From positions 3,038,001 to 3,102,000 of the forward strand of contig JAGPYM010000002.1 in the NCBI GenBank assembly GCA_020736575.1: a DNA stretch of 64,000 nucleotides. The letters run 5' to 3'. This document shows, piece after piece, positions 46,410-59,337 of the stretch (the first letter of the stretch is position 1; every line of letters starts with the position of its first letter). The notes under the pieces were generated by a model. That model saw only the letters and a program-made list of their open reading frames with translations, did not search any database and was not told the origin of the DNA. The translations under genes were made by a program, and so were the position numbers. This DNA is from Thelonectria olida (taxonomy: Eukaryota; Ascomycota; Sordariomycetes; Hypocreales; Nectriaceae).

Positions 46410-48652
46410 CTAGAAGAGAAGGACTTCATCCATCAGGGCTGGTCGTCTGAGCAAAGGCTCATAAGGGTCTCTTCGCTGGCCAAAGCCATCGCGCCAGTCG
46501 ATATCCTGAGTAAAGGGCTCAGTGCCCCTCCCACATCGTTCAAGCTGGAGTAATCCTCCGCGGAACGTGTCGCTGCAAAGGACGTTCAGATTCTGCCCCT
46601 CGTTGGTAAAGGCCACGCCGCCAATCTCACTGAAGACGTCAAAGGTCTGCTTTGACTCAAACGTTTGGGCGTCAATGATGTGGATATAATCAGCTTCCTC
46701 GGCCGCAACGAGGACTTTCTGACCGCTGCCCACCGGGGAGAAGCGTAGATTACGAACACTCGCCAGTTTCGACCGTACGGTAGTAACCGACATGCTCTTA
46801 CCACTAGAATCGCACCATTTACGGGCATCCCATATCTTGATTGTCTTATCTTGGAAGCCTGTGGCAACCGTGTAGCCGTCATCAGACCAGTCGCAGGAGA
46901 AGCCGAAATCCCGATGACCCGAGAGCTCCTGTTGAATCTGACCGTTATCTGCATTGACAATTGTCACATTGAATGTATCGCCCACTATGACTCGAAGTCG
47001 GCCATCAGGAGACATGGAGGAGCAATTGATAGAATACGGCAGTGTCGTTTCTGAAAGCATCTCCTCCGTGGTCAGATCCATGACGCGGAATCCGTTATCG
47101 TTGTTGGCAAGAGCTGCAACAGGACGGGATGATCGTCGCGGTAGGTATATTTGTAAGTGATTGGTGATGCCTGATGGATTTGTAGTAATACGACCATCTG
47201 CATAATGCGAAGAGTTCTGTGAGTCGAGGTTCTTTATGCAGTATTCTCCATTGAACATGCCAGCCACTAGAACACCGTGGTTGGCATCGAGAGCGGAAAC
47301 AACGGAACCGAGGCCGTGTATGCCGCCCAAGTTGACAAACGTCTCTGTCGTCTTGGCGTCGACATTGATGCGACTGATACCGTTCAAGCCGGGGTAGAAC
47401 GCTTGTGTCCGCGACGGACACGCCAGGACGGTCCGCAACTGGAAATGGGCAAGGCGAGTATCCTTGCGGATGAGGAGACTTTTAAAACGATAAAAGCTGT
47501 CTGCTGTCGGAATGTGGACATCAGGCATCGCAGGCTGTTAGTTGAGATGAGTATGTCGCGGTCCTGTAGTTCTTTGGGAACACTCACCATCCAGACATCA
47601 GAGCCGGCCTTGTTCGTGTAGTTCTTATAAGTCTTGGACCGGAATTGGCGGGCAGCCTTTCTGGTGGTGCGCAGAGACCTCCAGTCTACGCCTTGCATGT
47701 CGCACGAATCGCCTTCGAGGTCTGAATAAGAGACCTCCTTAAGGTCCTGAGGCAGGTCTAGGACAAAATCGACAGGAGGGGCATCCGACACTGTGCGTCC
47801 TTCTGACTGAGCTTGAATCGCCCAGTATCGGAGAAGGTCGTGGAAACCTAAATTCTCAGACCCAAACATAATCGGATTCGGGTTACTGATCATTATTGGC
47901 CCGGGTTCATTCATGAACTCAAGGATCATGGCATCGTCCATTGGAGGCGGCGCGGTTGGTGGGTTAGCCCCAGGTATCGGTAATCCAAACGCTGAGAAGT
48001 CTATGTCCATAACCATAGTGGGAGGACCACTATCAGACTCTGATTCATCATTGTCAGAGCTATTGTCGGGGTTGGCACCGACGCTGGAAGCATCTTGCAT
48101 GTCAACCTCTGGGGTGGCATCACTCTGGTCAGTTGCGTAGCCTTGGTCGCTGAGGACCTCGCTCCCATTTCCATGGTCGCTCATATCCAGGTCATGATTC
48201 TCGGCGTCGTGGTCGGGCCCAGGGGTAGGAGGTACAGAGGCGCCGTGGAAATGGTCTGGTATAGCTGGCTGAGCCTGATTATGGACGGGAAGATCGGCGT
48301 CAAGATCTATATCGTCCCGAGAGTGGTCGATGCTCTCGTCATTATCTGCGTGCAGCGGGGATGAAATGGCGGATAGATCATCAGGGTTGGGCACGGCCGT
48401 TGCAGCATCGACGGCGGGGGAAGCATCAGTCATCACCGCTTCGACAGCAACGTCATGAGGAAGTCCAAGGGCAAGATGGTTAGGGTCGTGATCATTATCC
48501 CGAATAAGAGCTTGCTCTGTGCAAGGGTCGACGACGGAGGTCGGAGGGTCATCAAGTTGAGGCTGATAGCCTTCATCCCAGTAGTGCGAGTCGACACCGG
48601 GGTCCTCTCGATTGCGATCGGCCTTGGTGGTGGTGGGAGCAGGTCGACGCAT
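46410..48652 (-). CDS. WD40-repeat protein (similar to fission yeast C2A9.03 type)
   Basis: Exons 48652..47588 and 47534..46410 (729 aa), intron 47535..47587 (GTGAGT...AACAG, phase 0). The first 260 residues are acidic and disordered with many Asp/Asn/Pro. A conserved block follows: GVDWRSLRTTRKAARQFRS then YKNYTN, characteristic of an uncharacterised fungal WD40 family, by recollection. The C-terminal half has WD-type blades, the clearest being LSGHRDFGFSCDWSDDGYTVATGFQDKTIKIWDAR. It ends RRPALMDEVLLF. The role is unknown; the fold implies a scaffold. The start ATG 48652 is the only ATG in this frame. An overlapping ATG-less frame upstream (to 48891) looks somewhat protein-like, so an extra 5' exon is possible. 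Confidence 0.85.
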
Positions 48653-49649
48653 CGTGGCAGCGGAGGGCGGAGGGGATGACTTTTTAAGTCTTGAACCAAG
48701 GCTTCTGCATTCGGGAAGGTCTCCTCGGGGGTTGGCTCGGTCGCGGACTGGAGAAGGGCCCTCGAGCCGGGCGAAACGTTGCTCTTGGAGTGAGACAAGT
48801 CTTGCTTTTTGGTGCCGCGACGGAGGGCAACGATTGCCGCTTGGTTAGGGAGAGGGGCGTTGGCGTTGGATTTGGCAGCTCGGGTTCGCAACGTAGCGCG
48901 CGCGGTCCCGCTGAGACGACAAGACGGTTGATGTCGATGAAGCTAGCTGCGCAGTAGGTGCCCGCAGTTGACGAAGGCGGAGAAGAAGAATAAGGTGAGG
49001 AAGATGGAAGGCGGAGGAGGAGGCGAAGAAGGGGGGGGGGGTTGGTTGAAGCGGTTCACTTGAGTGTTTGTCTCATCAGGATTGCTTTGTGACTTGGAAA
49101 CCGTCTTGGGGAGCAGCTTGGGAGATCAAGTTAAGCATTCGCAAAGACAAAGAGGCTACGAGGATCTTGGCCATCAAAGCGGCAGATGAAGAGGCTCGGT
49201 TCAAAACGGGGGCTCACGCGGGGGCGGAGACGGGGCGGACGGCAGAGGTTGAAGCGAAGCTATCGTCGAGGCCCGGGCGGGTTGAAAGTGCGGCGCTGCG
49301 CAATGACGATGGGTAAACGAATGTGGGATGGAAGGAGGGTGAGGAGTGAGTGAGCGAAACGGTAGATGCAAGAGGTGAATGGATCTTGACTAGTCCGAGG
49401 CGTCGTCGGCCAAGTCGGGGAGGCCGTGGAGCACAAGAACTGTACGTGACCCTTTTGCGTCTAGGGCGCCGACTGAAGCTGAGGTTGAAGTGGGCGGTGG
49501 CTTATTTTGGATGCTGCTGCTGCTTGCGTGGGCGTATCCATTATCTTGAATTGTTTGTGAGTAGAGGGGGAGGAGAGGTATGTATGTGAATGTTGGTGTT
49601 CGACCCAGAGCCAACGTCCGCCACCAACAACAAAGCAGAGCTGAGCAAA

Positions 49650-49674
49650 GCAGAGCAGAGCAGAGCAGAGCAGA
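49650..49674 (+). repeat. GCAGA pentanucleotide microsatellite
   Basis: Five perfect GCAGA units, with degenerate copies on both sides (49634-49678). Confidence 0.9.
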
Positions 49675-49970
49675 GAGCAATTGGAACAGCGGACGGGGGA
49701 CTCTGAGGGACTATCGTGATGGTTGGTTGGTGGTGGGAGAGAGAGTGTGTGCAGGTGGAGGTTGATGTGGAGGGGAGGTGGGGACGACAGCCAAGAAGGG
49801 ACAAGGATGGGTCGATGGAGGGCGATGGATGATGTGGGATGGAGCCCGTTCTCTGTCCCAGCTGAAGTATCTACGTACCTGGATAGCTGACTTGAGGAAG
49901 GATAGAGGTACATTATAGGCAGGGAGAGTAAAGAAAGGGAAGGCCCCTTTGTTTGTATGTGCCTCTGTGT

Positions 49971-49998
49971 GTATGTATGTATGTATGTATGTATGTAT
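49971..49998 (+). repeat. GTAT tetranucleotide microsatellite
   Basis: Seven perfect GTAT units. Confidence 0.9.
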
Positions 49999-52900
49999 GA
50001 ATGCGGCAGAGACGAATACAGACGATGGGTGATCCGGGGTAAAAGGGGTTCAATCAATAAAAAAAAATATGTACGAAAGAAGTACGATTAAAGATTGTGT
50101 CAGCTCGTGACCATGTTGGTTCGTTTTGTGTTAATGACGAGTATCGTAATTATATCTCTCGAGAAGGACGGCTGCAACGGTCGTCGTCACTGCACATCAC
50201 ATGGATGGGGGGGTACAAACGTATTCGCAGGTACCTGGGTACCGACCGACCTATTCTTGGGCTGGAATAAGGAACAGAACCCCTCAGCCCAAGTCCAGGC
50301 CCAGGCCGTGTTCCAGGCCCCTCTTCAGCCCAGGGCAGGCAAAAGGCGACAAGCAGCAGGAGGCGGAAAAAAAGGCGGAAGGCGGAAGGCGGAAGGCGGG
50401 AGTGGGAGTGGGAGTGACAGGCATCCCCTTCCCTTCCTACGGATCCAACGGTGGCGGGTTCAGTTCAGATTCCCGATTTGCAGCAAGATGGGGAAGAGCG
50501 AAGGAGAGTGTGGGTCCGTGTGCAGGGAGGGAGGAGGAGATGGGCGACGGTGATGACGATCCTGGTTGATGATGAGCTTTTGAACCAACATACATACATA
50601 CATTACGGAGGACAGTCTCTCTCTCTCCCTCTCTCTCTCTCTTGTTGTGGCAGTCTATCATTGGCAAGCTATAGCAAGAATCGACTCATTCGAAAGCAGA
50701 CGCGAGTAAGTACTTGCCCAGGGCAGCTGTGAGATTCTCCAAACATGGTCCAATGCAATCCATGCTTACCCCGTATTCTCACCACACACAAACAGGAATC
50801 GTCGGTTACACAGCGCATTTCGTCCGTCCAAGGTCAGACGAGTCTTTCGTAGTCAGCGCTTGGTAACCATGCCAAGCTTGACCTGCGGGTGGCTTGGCCG
50901 TAACTAAGTGAGACAATGAGAGAGAGAGAGAGAGAGAGAAAAAGAGTCCTCGAAACGAGTCCCCTTTGTTCGCTTACTATCGAGGCACCTCCATTGTAAT
51001 TGGAGTCGACGCCACGGGATGAGCGAAACATGTGTGCAGAAGGCCTCAGAAAGATTGCATACATCCATACCAGTCGCATATTCACGCCCCCCCTCTCTCA
51101 AGGTCAGGCCCCGAATAACTGGAACAGCAACCACCACCACCATCCATCAAATTCAACCCCATCCCATCATGCCCCATCCGCGGATCCGTTCCTCCCACTA
51201 CCCGCGCCCTCCTCCTCGCCTCCTCCACCCGACACGGACCGACCATCTACGGCGGCCCGTCCGGTCACGTCGTGGTCGTCCCTCGCACGAAAACCGACTC
51301 TGAGTGAGAGAGAGCGCACCCTAACTTCCCGATTCAGGGTCTCATCAACGGAGCAAGGTGCCACCAAACGCCCTCAGCTTCTTCCCCTCCCAGGCTGATG
51401 CCCAGCTCATATTAAGAATCGCATCATGGTTGCTTGCTTAGCCCTCTATTTCCATGGCCGTGCCCCCCCTGCCTAACTGTGAGTGAATGCCTCCGTGGCT
51501 TGCCGCCCCCGGAAGATGGGAAAGTCCAATTTTTTTTTTTGGGATGTTGTTGTTGGCGGCTCATCTTGGATGACCGGTGTGCTAGTTGATTGTGATATAT
51601 GACGAGAGCCTTGCTGATTCACAATTCTTCCAATCATGCAAACAGGCTATGTATGCCCGATTGAATTGTCAGTGGCATCTTCGGGATCGATCTGATTTGA
51701 TGCGTCAGGCCCTGGTCCTGAGTTGGCCCTGCGTCTGTCTTTGCCTGCCTGACCTTGGCTCACATCGACCCATGATACATGTACGAAGACCTGGAGTCAC
51801 AACACCCTTCGCCTACACATGACGCTTTCCTCGCTTTACTTGTCAACTACCGTAGGTAATGTAATGCACTGATACGTGCGGTAAAGGGAAGCAAGGGAGG
51901 AAGAAGCATCATCATCACTTCGCGCTTTGCGATCCATCACTCAATGCACGGGAAGCCCACTTGGACTAGATGCCCATTCCTCGCATCGACCAACAGCAAG
52001 TCGAAGTTTGCCGACCAACATTTGTCGAGCCTGTCTTGCCGATCTGAGAGAGAGAGAGAGAGAGAGCGAGCGAGAGAAACGCAAAAAAAGGAAAGGAGAA
52101 GAAAAAAGGGAACAAAGAGGGGAAGGGAACCGAACAGCATGCTCCTCAACGAAAGAGGCATTGCATGCTACTGCAACCTCGTCTGTTTGCTGCATCTCGA
52201 GACCAAAGCGGGCTCGCCTGCATCGTTCATTGTCCATGGGATCCTTGCCCGATCAGATAGTCCTACTCGGTGCACCCCTCATTAGAGTCTTCTGCACCCC
52301 CTCTCCTTATCGATCTCCGCGTGCCATGCCCATCTCTTTGTCCTTGCCAAAAGAATTACTTTATCGTCGAAGTGACACCTTCTCGTGTCGTTGACATTGC
52401 CGCATCTCACAACCACCAAACAGGAAGGGGACGGTTCCTGTTGAACACTTGCCCGCGAGGCACAGCAGATGCAGGGTCGTCTGAACGTAAAGCGAGGATA
52501 CCCAAATTAATTCTCATCAATTTGTAGCAGAGACCATCATCATCTCTCGTTGCTTTTGCCTGCCAAGATGCGCCTCGTTTCTTGGCCCGTCCTCACTATG
52601 TACGAATACATGCTGCGGGCTGGCCTCCCTTGAGAAGTTGAGGCCCATTCACCGACATGCACAACACACGCACGCATCCATCCATCCCCAGACCAAGCAT
52701 GGAAGAAGACTTGCTGTTCCCTGCGCTGCCTACCTACCTACACCTACGTGTAATTATTCATAGCTGTGGCTGCTTGCCTCGTGCATCGGTGCAGCTACTG
52801 TAAAGAGGTCATTCCATACATCCGAATCTACCTACTTTGGACAACATACAGCCCTGATCCTCGACCTATGCCCATGCCAGCAAACATGCATCATGCTGGC

Positions 52901-53174
52901 CATCCATCCATCTTTCATCTGGAGCTGCTGCTGGCATGTCACTGTGAACCACCCAAGTTAGAGATGCTTTGCTTTGCTTTGCTTTGCCTTGCCTGCCAAG
53001 ATCGACTCTCTCCCTCTCTTTTGCTTTTTCCTGCTTCAATTTCTCCGCCCTTGGCCTTGTTCGCTCCTTATCCACACTCTTCACTTTTCTTTCCTTTTCT
53101 CCTTCCTCTGCACAGAAATCATTCCCCCGGTTCGCTGACTACCCTCGTTGTCTCGCACACACAATCTCCACACC

Positions 53175-53205
53175 TTTTTTTTTTTTTTTTTTCTTTTTTT
53201 TTTTT
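53175..53205 (+). repeat. T tract (31 bases, one C)
   Basis: Eighteen T, one C, twelve T. Just upstream of a second homopolymer (14 C) at 53498-53511. Confidence 0.85.
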
Positions 53206-54371
53206 GCCAGTGGCATCTTCATCCCTGCTGCACATCCCTCCCGAGGGAGAGATTTGATCAACTGTTCGGATCTCCGCCCATTCTCGGTCGGTCTTGAACA
53301 AGGTGGGTTCGCCTTCTTGGTGGTGGTTGATCTGGCAGATCCCGACGCTGAAAAGAAATATCGCAGATCACACACGGGAATTCTCCCCGAACGATGCCAA
53401 AAGAAAAAAGAGAACAAAAAATGAAAATAAAAAATAAAAGAGAAGGCGAAAAGAGAAAGGGAACTGCTGTTCGCCCCGGTGCAATTGTCTATCCATACCC
53501 CCCCCCCCCCCTCCTCCTCCTCCTCCTCCCTTGCTTCCCATCCCAATCCTCAACTTCTCGTTCTAGACTCGCACATTCCATCACATCTCAACTTCCCTCT
53601 TCTGACGAGTCGCATCCTCCCTACTTCGCACTTGGTCTCTGACCAGCTGACTACAGCTTCTCACCGGTTTCTCGAGAGTGGATGCAAAACGTGACAATGT
53701 CTCCATCTCCGAATCCGATCCCGGCCTCCTTGCTCCTCGACGGATGCCACGCCCACGCCTCCTCCTCCTTCGTCCTATGTATGGAAACTAATGAGGTTGG
53801 CACCGAGACTAAAAAGTCGGTCACATCGGCTCTCTTTCTCTCCGAGCTGCTCTCGTCACGGGGCACATGCGTGATGCGCCTGCTTCGTACTTCGTACCTA
53901 ACTAACTGCTCGAGCTGAACTCATCATGGCTGCTTTTGCTTTTTATTTCCGCCGCCATTTTTGTCTCACTCCCAACCTTGTTCCCGCCAATTTTGAGCCT
54001 TGAGGCCCTCGAGTCTCAAAGAGCAACGGCATGGAACCGTTGCTCGCTTGGCCGCTTCCCCCGTCCCTTCATCTGCGCCTCTCCGTCTCGCTTCTCGACA
54101 CCCCGCCGCAACGCTCCGGTGGCTCCCGCTTGAGCTTTGTCTTTCCTGACTTTGTGGACTCGTACGAATAGATGCCATTTTCAGGTTATTTCTTTTCTCA
54201 TTGGCGTGGTAATCTCCACGTCTACCTGCATACATAACTACACATAAGGTAGTAGACCACGTTATTCTTCGTCACAAGTCGCTTCTACACCATAAATGCG
54301 TCCAACGTCTCCTTTTGAACCCGTACGCCACTTCTACTCTATCCACTTTTCTTTCCCTTTACCTGCACAAC

Positions 54372-56985
54372 TCAGATCTTGTTGATCAAGTCCTTGCTGT
54401 CCTTCAGTTGGACGAGCTTCTCAAGAGCCTCGTCAACCGGGACCAGCTCACCCTTGGTCTGAGTGGCCTGGTCGTCACGGTTTCGGATGTTGACAGTGCG
54501 AGTCTTGGCCTCCTCGGCACCAACAACTATGCACATTCGTTAGCTAGTGTATTCGATAACGTGTTTGGGTCATCAGTATCTTACCAAAGATGAAGTTGTA
54601 CTGCTCCAGTTGGCCAGTGCGAATCTTCTTCTGGAACGTGTTGCTGCTCAGGTCCACATCGATGTAGATGCCCTTTGCCTTGAAGATGCTCTGCACTTCC
54701 TCGGCGTAATCGTTGACAGCAGGCATGACAGGCACAACCAAGATCTGGCGGGGGCTCAGCCAGAATGGCCACTTGCCACCAAAGTGCTCAGTGAGCACAC
54801 CAAACATGCGCTCGAAGCTGCCCATGACGGCACGGTGAATCATGACAGGTCGCGAGTATCCGGCGGGGAGGTCCTCTTCGGGGTTGCTGCCATCGCTCAC
54901 GCCACTCTCGTCCTTGCCTGCCACGTATCGCAACTTGAATCGTCGGGGAAGGTTAAAGTCGAGCTGGATGGTACCGCACTGGTGGTCTCGACGGAGTGCA
55001 TCGTACAGGGTGATGTCAATCTTGGGGCCGTAGAAAGCACCATCGCCGGGATTCAACTCCCACTTTTCGTCATGCTTCGTCGCAAAGGCATCTAGGGCCT
55101 CCTGGAGCTTCTGCTCAGCTAGATCCCAGGTGGCAACGTCACCAACATACTTCTCGGGGCGGGTAGACAGCTTCAACTTGAACTTGAAGCCAAAGACGCG
55201 GTATACGCCATCCAGGAAGTCAAAGGCGCTCTCAATCTCCTCTCGAATCTGGTCGACAGTGCAGAAGATGTGGGCGTCATCTTGCTGGAATCGACGAACT
55301 CGGGTAAGGCCAGACAGAGCGCCCGAGAACTCGTTTCGGTGCAACACACCAAAATCAGCCATCCTCCATGGCAGGTCCTTATAGGTGACATCGTTATGTG
55401 AGAAGATCTTGCAGTGACCAGGGCAGTTCATGGGCTTCAAACCATAACGCTCCTTCTCGACATCGAAGGTGAACATGTTCTCCTCGTAATGCGCCCAGTG
55501 ACCGGAGGTCTTCCACAGATCGGCCTTGTACACGTTGGGGGTCATGACCTCAACGAAGCCACGCTTGTGGTATTCGTTCTTGATGAGGTCCACTAGGGCG
55601 TTGTAGATACGCACGCCGTGTGGTAGGAAGAAGGTAGAGCCAGGGGAAACCTCGTCGAAGAAGAACAGCTTCTGGTCCTGACCAATCTTTCGGTGGTTGC
55701 GCTTCGCGGCCTCAGCAAGGAAGTGCTTGTATTCCTCAAGCTGCTTCTTGTCGGGGAACGAGATACCAGCAATTCGCTGGACCGACTCGTTCTTGCTATC
55801 ACCCAGCCAGTAGGCGGCCGAGTTCTGTTTTATTATTAGTCATGGTGATTCAACCTGAGCAGGAGATCTTGGGGGGACGTACTCTGAGCACGGAGAAGGC
55901 CTTGATGTTGCCAGTGTGGGGGACGTGAGGACCTCGGCACAGATCGATAAGAGGACCGCATCGGTAGACGGTAGACTTGGTGCCCTCGGGGACTCGCTGG
56001 TTGATGAAGTATTCCTTGTACTTGCTGTACTTGAACATCTCAAGAAGCTCGTCCTTGGTCATCTCGAGACGCTCAAAGGGCTGCTTGGCCTTGATGATGC
56101 TAGTGGAGAGGGTGTCCAGGGCCTTCTTGTCCTCATCGGCAACAGCCTGGCTTCAGGGGCGTTAGCATTGAGACTTGAAACGGGTCGGAACATTCATACC
56201 CATCCATGTTGGCCATATCGTAGTAGAAGCCTGGGGGATCCTCGGTGGGAGGACCATTGCAGAGATAGCATCCGAATCGTCGTTCGGCAGCCTCTCCAAG
56301 AATGTGGGCGGAGGAGTGCCAGAAGACCTTCTTGCCTAAGTTGTCCCATCAGTTACACCATCCACACCATTCATTCGCAAGCCAACTGCTTATTTACCTT
56401 CGGGATGTTCGAAGTCGAGGAACTCAAGCTTGCAGCTCTTCTCCAGGGGTCGGGTCAAATCCCACAGCTCGCCGTCAACGAGGGAGATGACGGTGCGCTC
56501 GAGCAAGGACTTGGAGATGCCCTTGGCAATGGAGAATGGAGTGGTCTCCCATGATTGCCCCTTCTCCTCCTTGCCATTGGGGAGAGAAATGGTGATTTCC
56601 TCGCGAGGTTGCGCTGCTCTGTGTCAGTCGATTCGTGGGGACGGTGGGGGAATTCCGCGGTTCAGCCCACGCACCAGCAATTTCGGCGTCCTGGCGGGCC
56701 TTGATCTGGTCGAAGAGGTCGAGTCGGTGCTGGATGAATTCAGGGAGGGCAGGCAGCTGTAATACAAGAAAGGTCAAACAATTGCGACGACACGACACGC
56801 ATGGGACGACAGGCGAGGAGCCAGAACGGTATGGTGGGGGATGGGACAAGTTGGCAACGAACCTCGAGGCTAGGTTTAGCCTTGCCAGCTTTCTTTTCCT
56901 TGGGCTGTTTCGCAGGGCGAGAGGGAAGATTCTGAGCGGGAGCACCCTCCGGCGCCTTGGGGGCGTCAGCTTGTTCAGACGACAT
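54372..56985 (-). CDS. THS1: Threonyl-tRNA synthetase
   Basis: Class II aminoacyl-tRNA synthetase charging tRNA-Thr. Seven exons: 56985..56863, 56756..56675, 56613..56398, 56335..56200, 56150..55883, 55824..54585 and 54526..54372 (739 aa), all joins in frame. Domains in order: Lys/Pro/Ala-rich N-terminal extension (residues 1-41), TGS domain (from [11 protein letters not shown]), editing domain with the HxxxH metal site ([18 protein letters not shown]), catalytic core with the zinc Cys (MNCPGHC), motif 2 ([24 protein letters not shown]) and motif 3 ([11 protein letters not shown]), then the anticodon-binding domain ending KDLINKI. No mitochondrial presequence is visible at this start, so this reads as the cytosolic form. 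Intron 1 (106 bp) is the longest in the gene. Confidence 0.96.
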
Positions 56986-57659
56986 GGTGTGGCCTTCGAA
57001 TCGCGGTGTTGCAGGTAGTGGTGGAAAGAAGTTGCGGTCTTGGATGGCGGGGCAGGGGCATTATAGAAGAGGTGGGGTTGAGTCACTGGTTTCTGAGCCC
57101 CTTGACTCGCTCTCTTGCCATCCTCTGCATTCCCCCGGCAGATCTTCGGCGGCCTTGCTTTATCTATCCGCCATGCAGAGTCATTCCACCGTCCGACTCA
57201 ATTCATCTTGACCGATTTGCTCATTGTCTATGACTCGTTGCGGCTGTTTCTCGTATTGGCGGAATTCCGCCATGAGATTATGTCTTTCCGTAGCTCGGGG
57301 ACCAAAAATGCGGAGGAGTCAGCCCGACATCGGCATAGGCCCTTACTCCCAGATGCCATGACACCTTCAGGGTTATCATGCCTCCAATCTCAGAGCTCCA
57401 AAGATCCACGAGCTATTGGCATTGACCAGGTCTCATACGGAGATGCACCCATCCAAGCTTCCCAGAAGTCTCCCGCCCAAGTGAAAAAAAGAAAGGTAAA
57501 AATAGGGGTATCAGGCCATTCACTCCCCAACCGACACAAATCCCAGAACGCCAATGCCATATCATGCCCTCCCAAAACCACACCGTACCATGCTCAAACC
57601 TAAGCCCATCATGAAAAGAAGAAGAAAAAAAGATACGAAAACAAGACATGGGCTCTGTA
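56986..57659. other. Intergenic between THS1 and VPS71
   Basis: 670 bp holding the THS1 promoter and VPS71 3' region. The 162-codon plus-strand frame at 57115..57603 starts with a non-family sequence and is not credited. Confidence 0.5.
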
Positions 57660-58520
57660 TCACAACCCATATCGGGTGACGCACTCCTCCCGGTGCATCT
57701 CCAAACAATCCAGCGCGCAAACCCTCGTCCCACACTTCATACACCGCACCCGTCCCCAGTACCCACAGACCTCGCAGAACGCCCTCACCGGGTACTTCTC
57801 CTCCCAGTTCCCCGTCGCTTCACCGTAGCTCAGCGCCGGCGCCGCCAGGAGCTTGCGGAGTTCCTCGTCCGTCGGCATCTCGGGTACGCGCGACGCCAGT
57901 AAGAGATCGGCTTGTTCGTTATCGTCGCTGCTACTGGCGTCCCGCTCGGAGGTCTGCGGGGGGTTGCACGAAGGCGTGAGCACGGGCGGCAGATCTGCGT
58001 CTGCCATTTGGACATCTTCGTCTTGCCGGGCGGAGGACGGTGTATCTTTCTTGTTCGACCCGGGTTTCTTGTTGCTAACGCCGGCAGCGTTGGAGCGAGA
58101 GGCAGCAGCAGGGTTCGACTCGGTCAATGCTTGTAAAGCTAGGAAGTCGTCGAGGTGGTTTCCAAAAGTCTTTTGCGACTGTAGAATCTTTCGAACATTC
58201 GGCGTGTGTTTTCCCTGGGCTTCTTCAAGTCAGTCTCCCGGCGGCACCCCGGAGACAACGTCTCAAGTGAACTTACCTCTCCCCGGTAGCGGTATCGTAT
58301 TATCTCTTCCGCCATCTCGATCCAGAGCCTCAGCTTCTTTGCGCTTCTTGGTCTCCTGCCTGACAGTCAGGTCGCCAATGCTCAACCCAGGCACATTTCT
58401 CGCTCGCTTCCGGTTCGCAGGCGCTGAGGGACGTCGGATGGTTGTATCGGGAACGTAGGCCCAGCCAGGCGCGGCGGTTGTCTTTGCGCTGGCGAGCTCG
58501 ATGACGCCAAAGTTGTTCAT
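57660..58520 (-). CDS. VPS71: SWR1 chromatin-remodelling complex subunit Vps71/Swc6 (HIT zinc finger)
   Basis: Subunit of the SWR1 complex that exchanges H2A for H2A.Z, related to ZNHIT1. Exons 58520..58277 and 58222..57660 (268 aa), intron 58223..58276 (GTAAGT). The acceptor is the TTGAAG at 58223; the downstream CCCAG would break the frame. A basic region (RKRARN, KKRKEAE) is followed by a conserved VRKILQSQKTFGNHLDDFLA helix. The C-terminal HIT-type zinc finger spans about residues 226-264: FCEVCGYWGRVRCMKCG, CALDC and HREEC, giving the expected C4-C2HC ligand set. The central part is acidic and disordered. Divergent from the small mitochondrial-type gene over 348 bp. Confidence 0.9.
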
Positions 58521-58868
58521 TGTCGCGGATGTATGTGAGTGTCGGTCATCTGAAGAGCGAAACTCTGCGGGGTAGGCTTCAGTCAAAAGAAAGAAATAGT
58601 TGGTTTTAAGGAAGCTTGGAGCTCCCAGTTTCTCGAGGCTTAGCTAAACTGTTAACCATCAATAGCGATGGGCCTCGCCCGGAAAATCCACCCCTCAAGT
58701 TCCATGGGTGACGTAGCCAATCACGCGCGAGCATACCCAGCGCCAGATATTCCGACCACCCGCCCGCGGCTCCTGTTCATCGTTCATCGATTCCAAGCTC
58801 TCAAATCCACACCCAATTGCCTCCCTCCCAAACCATCAAACCACCCGCCGTCCAGCCTCCCCGAAACC
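58521..58868. promoter_or_regulatory. Divergent promoter region, VPS71 / small mitochondrial-type gene
   Basis: 348 bp between the two ATGs. No specific element was recognised. Confidence 0.5.
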
Positions 58869-59337
58869 ATGTCCCCAGTGTCAAGAGTCCTGACCAGCAC
58901 CGGCCGCACACTGGTTGCGCGAAGCTTCCACACCTCCGCCCGACGAATGGCCGACGCCACGCCACTCCCGGCCCGCAAGCCTATGGGAGCTTTCCGGGGA
59001 GGGTGAGTTTCCCAGAATTGGCGACAATACGAATTGGGGATCACTGACGGATGAGAATAGCCTCTTTGGCTTCCTTCTGGGCAGCTTCCTGTCCGGTGGC
59101 GCCGCCTACAGCTACCTCGTCAAGGAGTACAAGATCGCCAACGACCTCTTGACCGAGGACATCTACGTACGTACCTGCCATTGGCGTCCGAGACTCGATC
59201 CTGTGACACCAACTGCTTCTCTCCCGTTTTAACAACCCATGATACTAATTCGTCGATTGCAGACTCTTCAGGCATCCGTCACCCGTCTCACGAACTACGT
59301 CCAGGCCTTGGAGCAGAAGAGCCAAGGAAAAAAGTAA
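58869..59337 (+). CDS. Small mitochondrial-type membrane protein, unnamed
   Basis: I cannot name this 104-aa protein. Exons 58869..59002, 59061..59166 and 59263..59337, introns 59003..59060 (GTGAGT) and 59167..59262 (GTACGT). The N-terminus MSPVSRVLTSTGRTLVARSF followed by HTSARR is a textbook mitochondrial presequence with a likely processing site after the Arg/Phe-His-Thr-Ser pattern. A glycine-rich hydrophobic segment (LFGFLLGSFLSGGAAYSYL) forms one membrane helix at about residues 47-66. A short helical tail ending KSQGKK could form a coiled coil (TLQASVTRLTNYVQALEQ). The layout resembles small fungal inner-membrane proteins that associate with respiratory complexes, but that is inference. 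Every splice join keeps the frame. Confidence 0.85.

Larger units (their letters stand above)
48653..54371. other. 5.7-kb microsatellite-rich stretch without a credible gene
   Basis: Region upstream of the WD40 gene and downstream of the threonyl-tRNA synthetase. Frames of up to about 200 codons are translations of simple repeats (for example YIHTYIHTYTQ or ALLCSALLC) and carry no domain. Repeats include 11 G (49031-49041), GCAGA units (49650-49674), GTAT units (49971-49998), GGCGGAA units (50374-50400), CT (50615-50642), GA (50918-50939 and 52046-52066), GCTTT (52966-52990), a 31-base T tract with one C (53175-53205) and 14 C followed by TCC units (53498-53529). Confidence 0.55.

Noticed and set aside
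48433..48891. 153-codon frame overlapping the start of the WD40 gene
   Set aside because: No ATG (TTG start). Could be a missed upstream exon, but no joining splice pair was convincing.
49461..50057. 198-codon minus-strand frame
   Set aside because: Its protein is a translation of microsatellites (repeated IHTY and LLCSA units).
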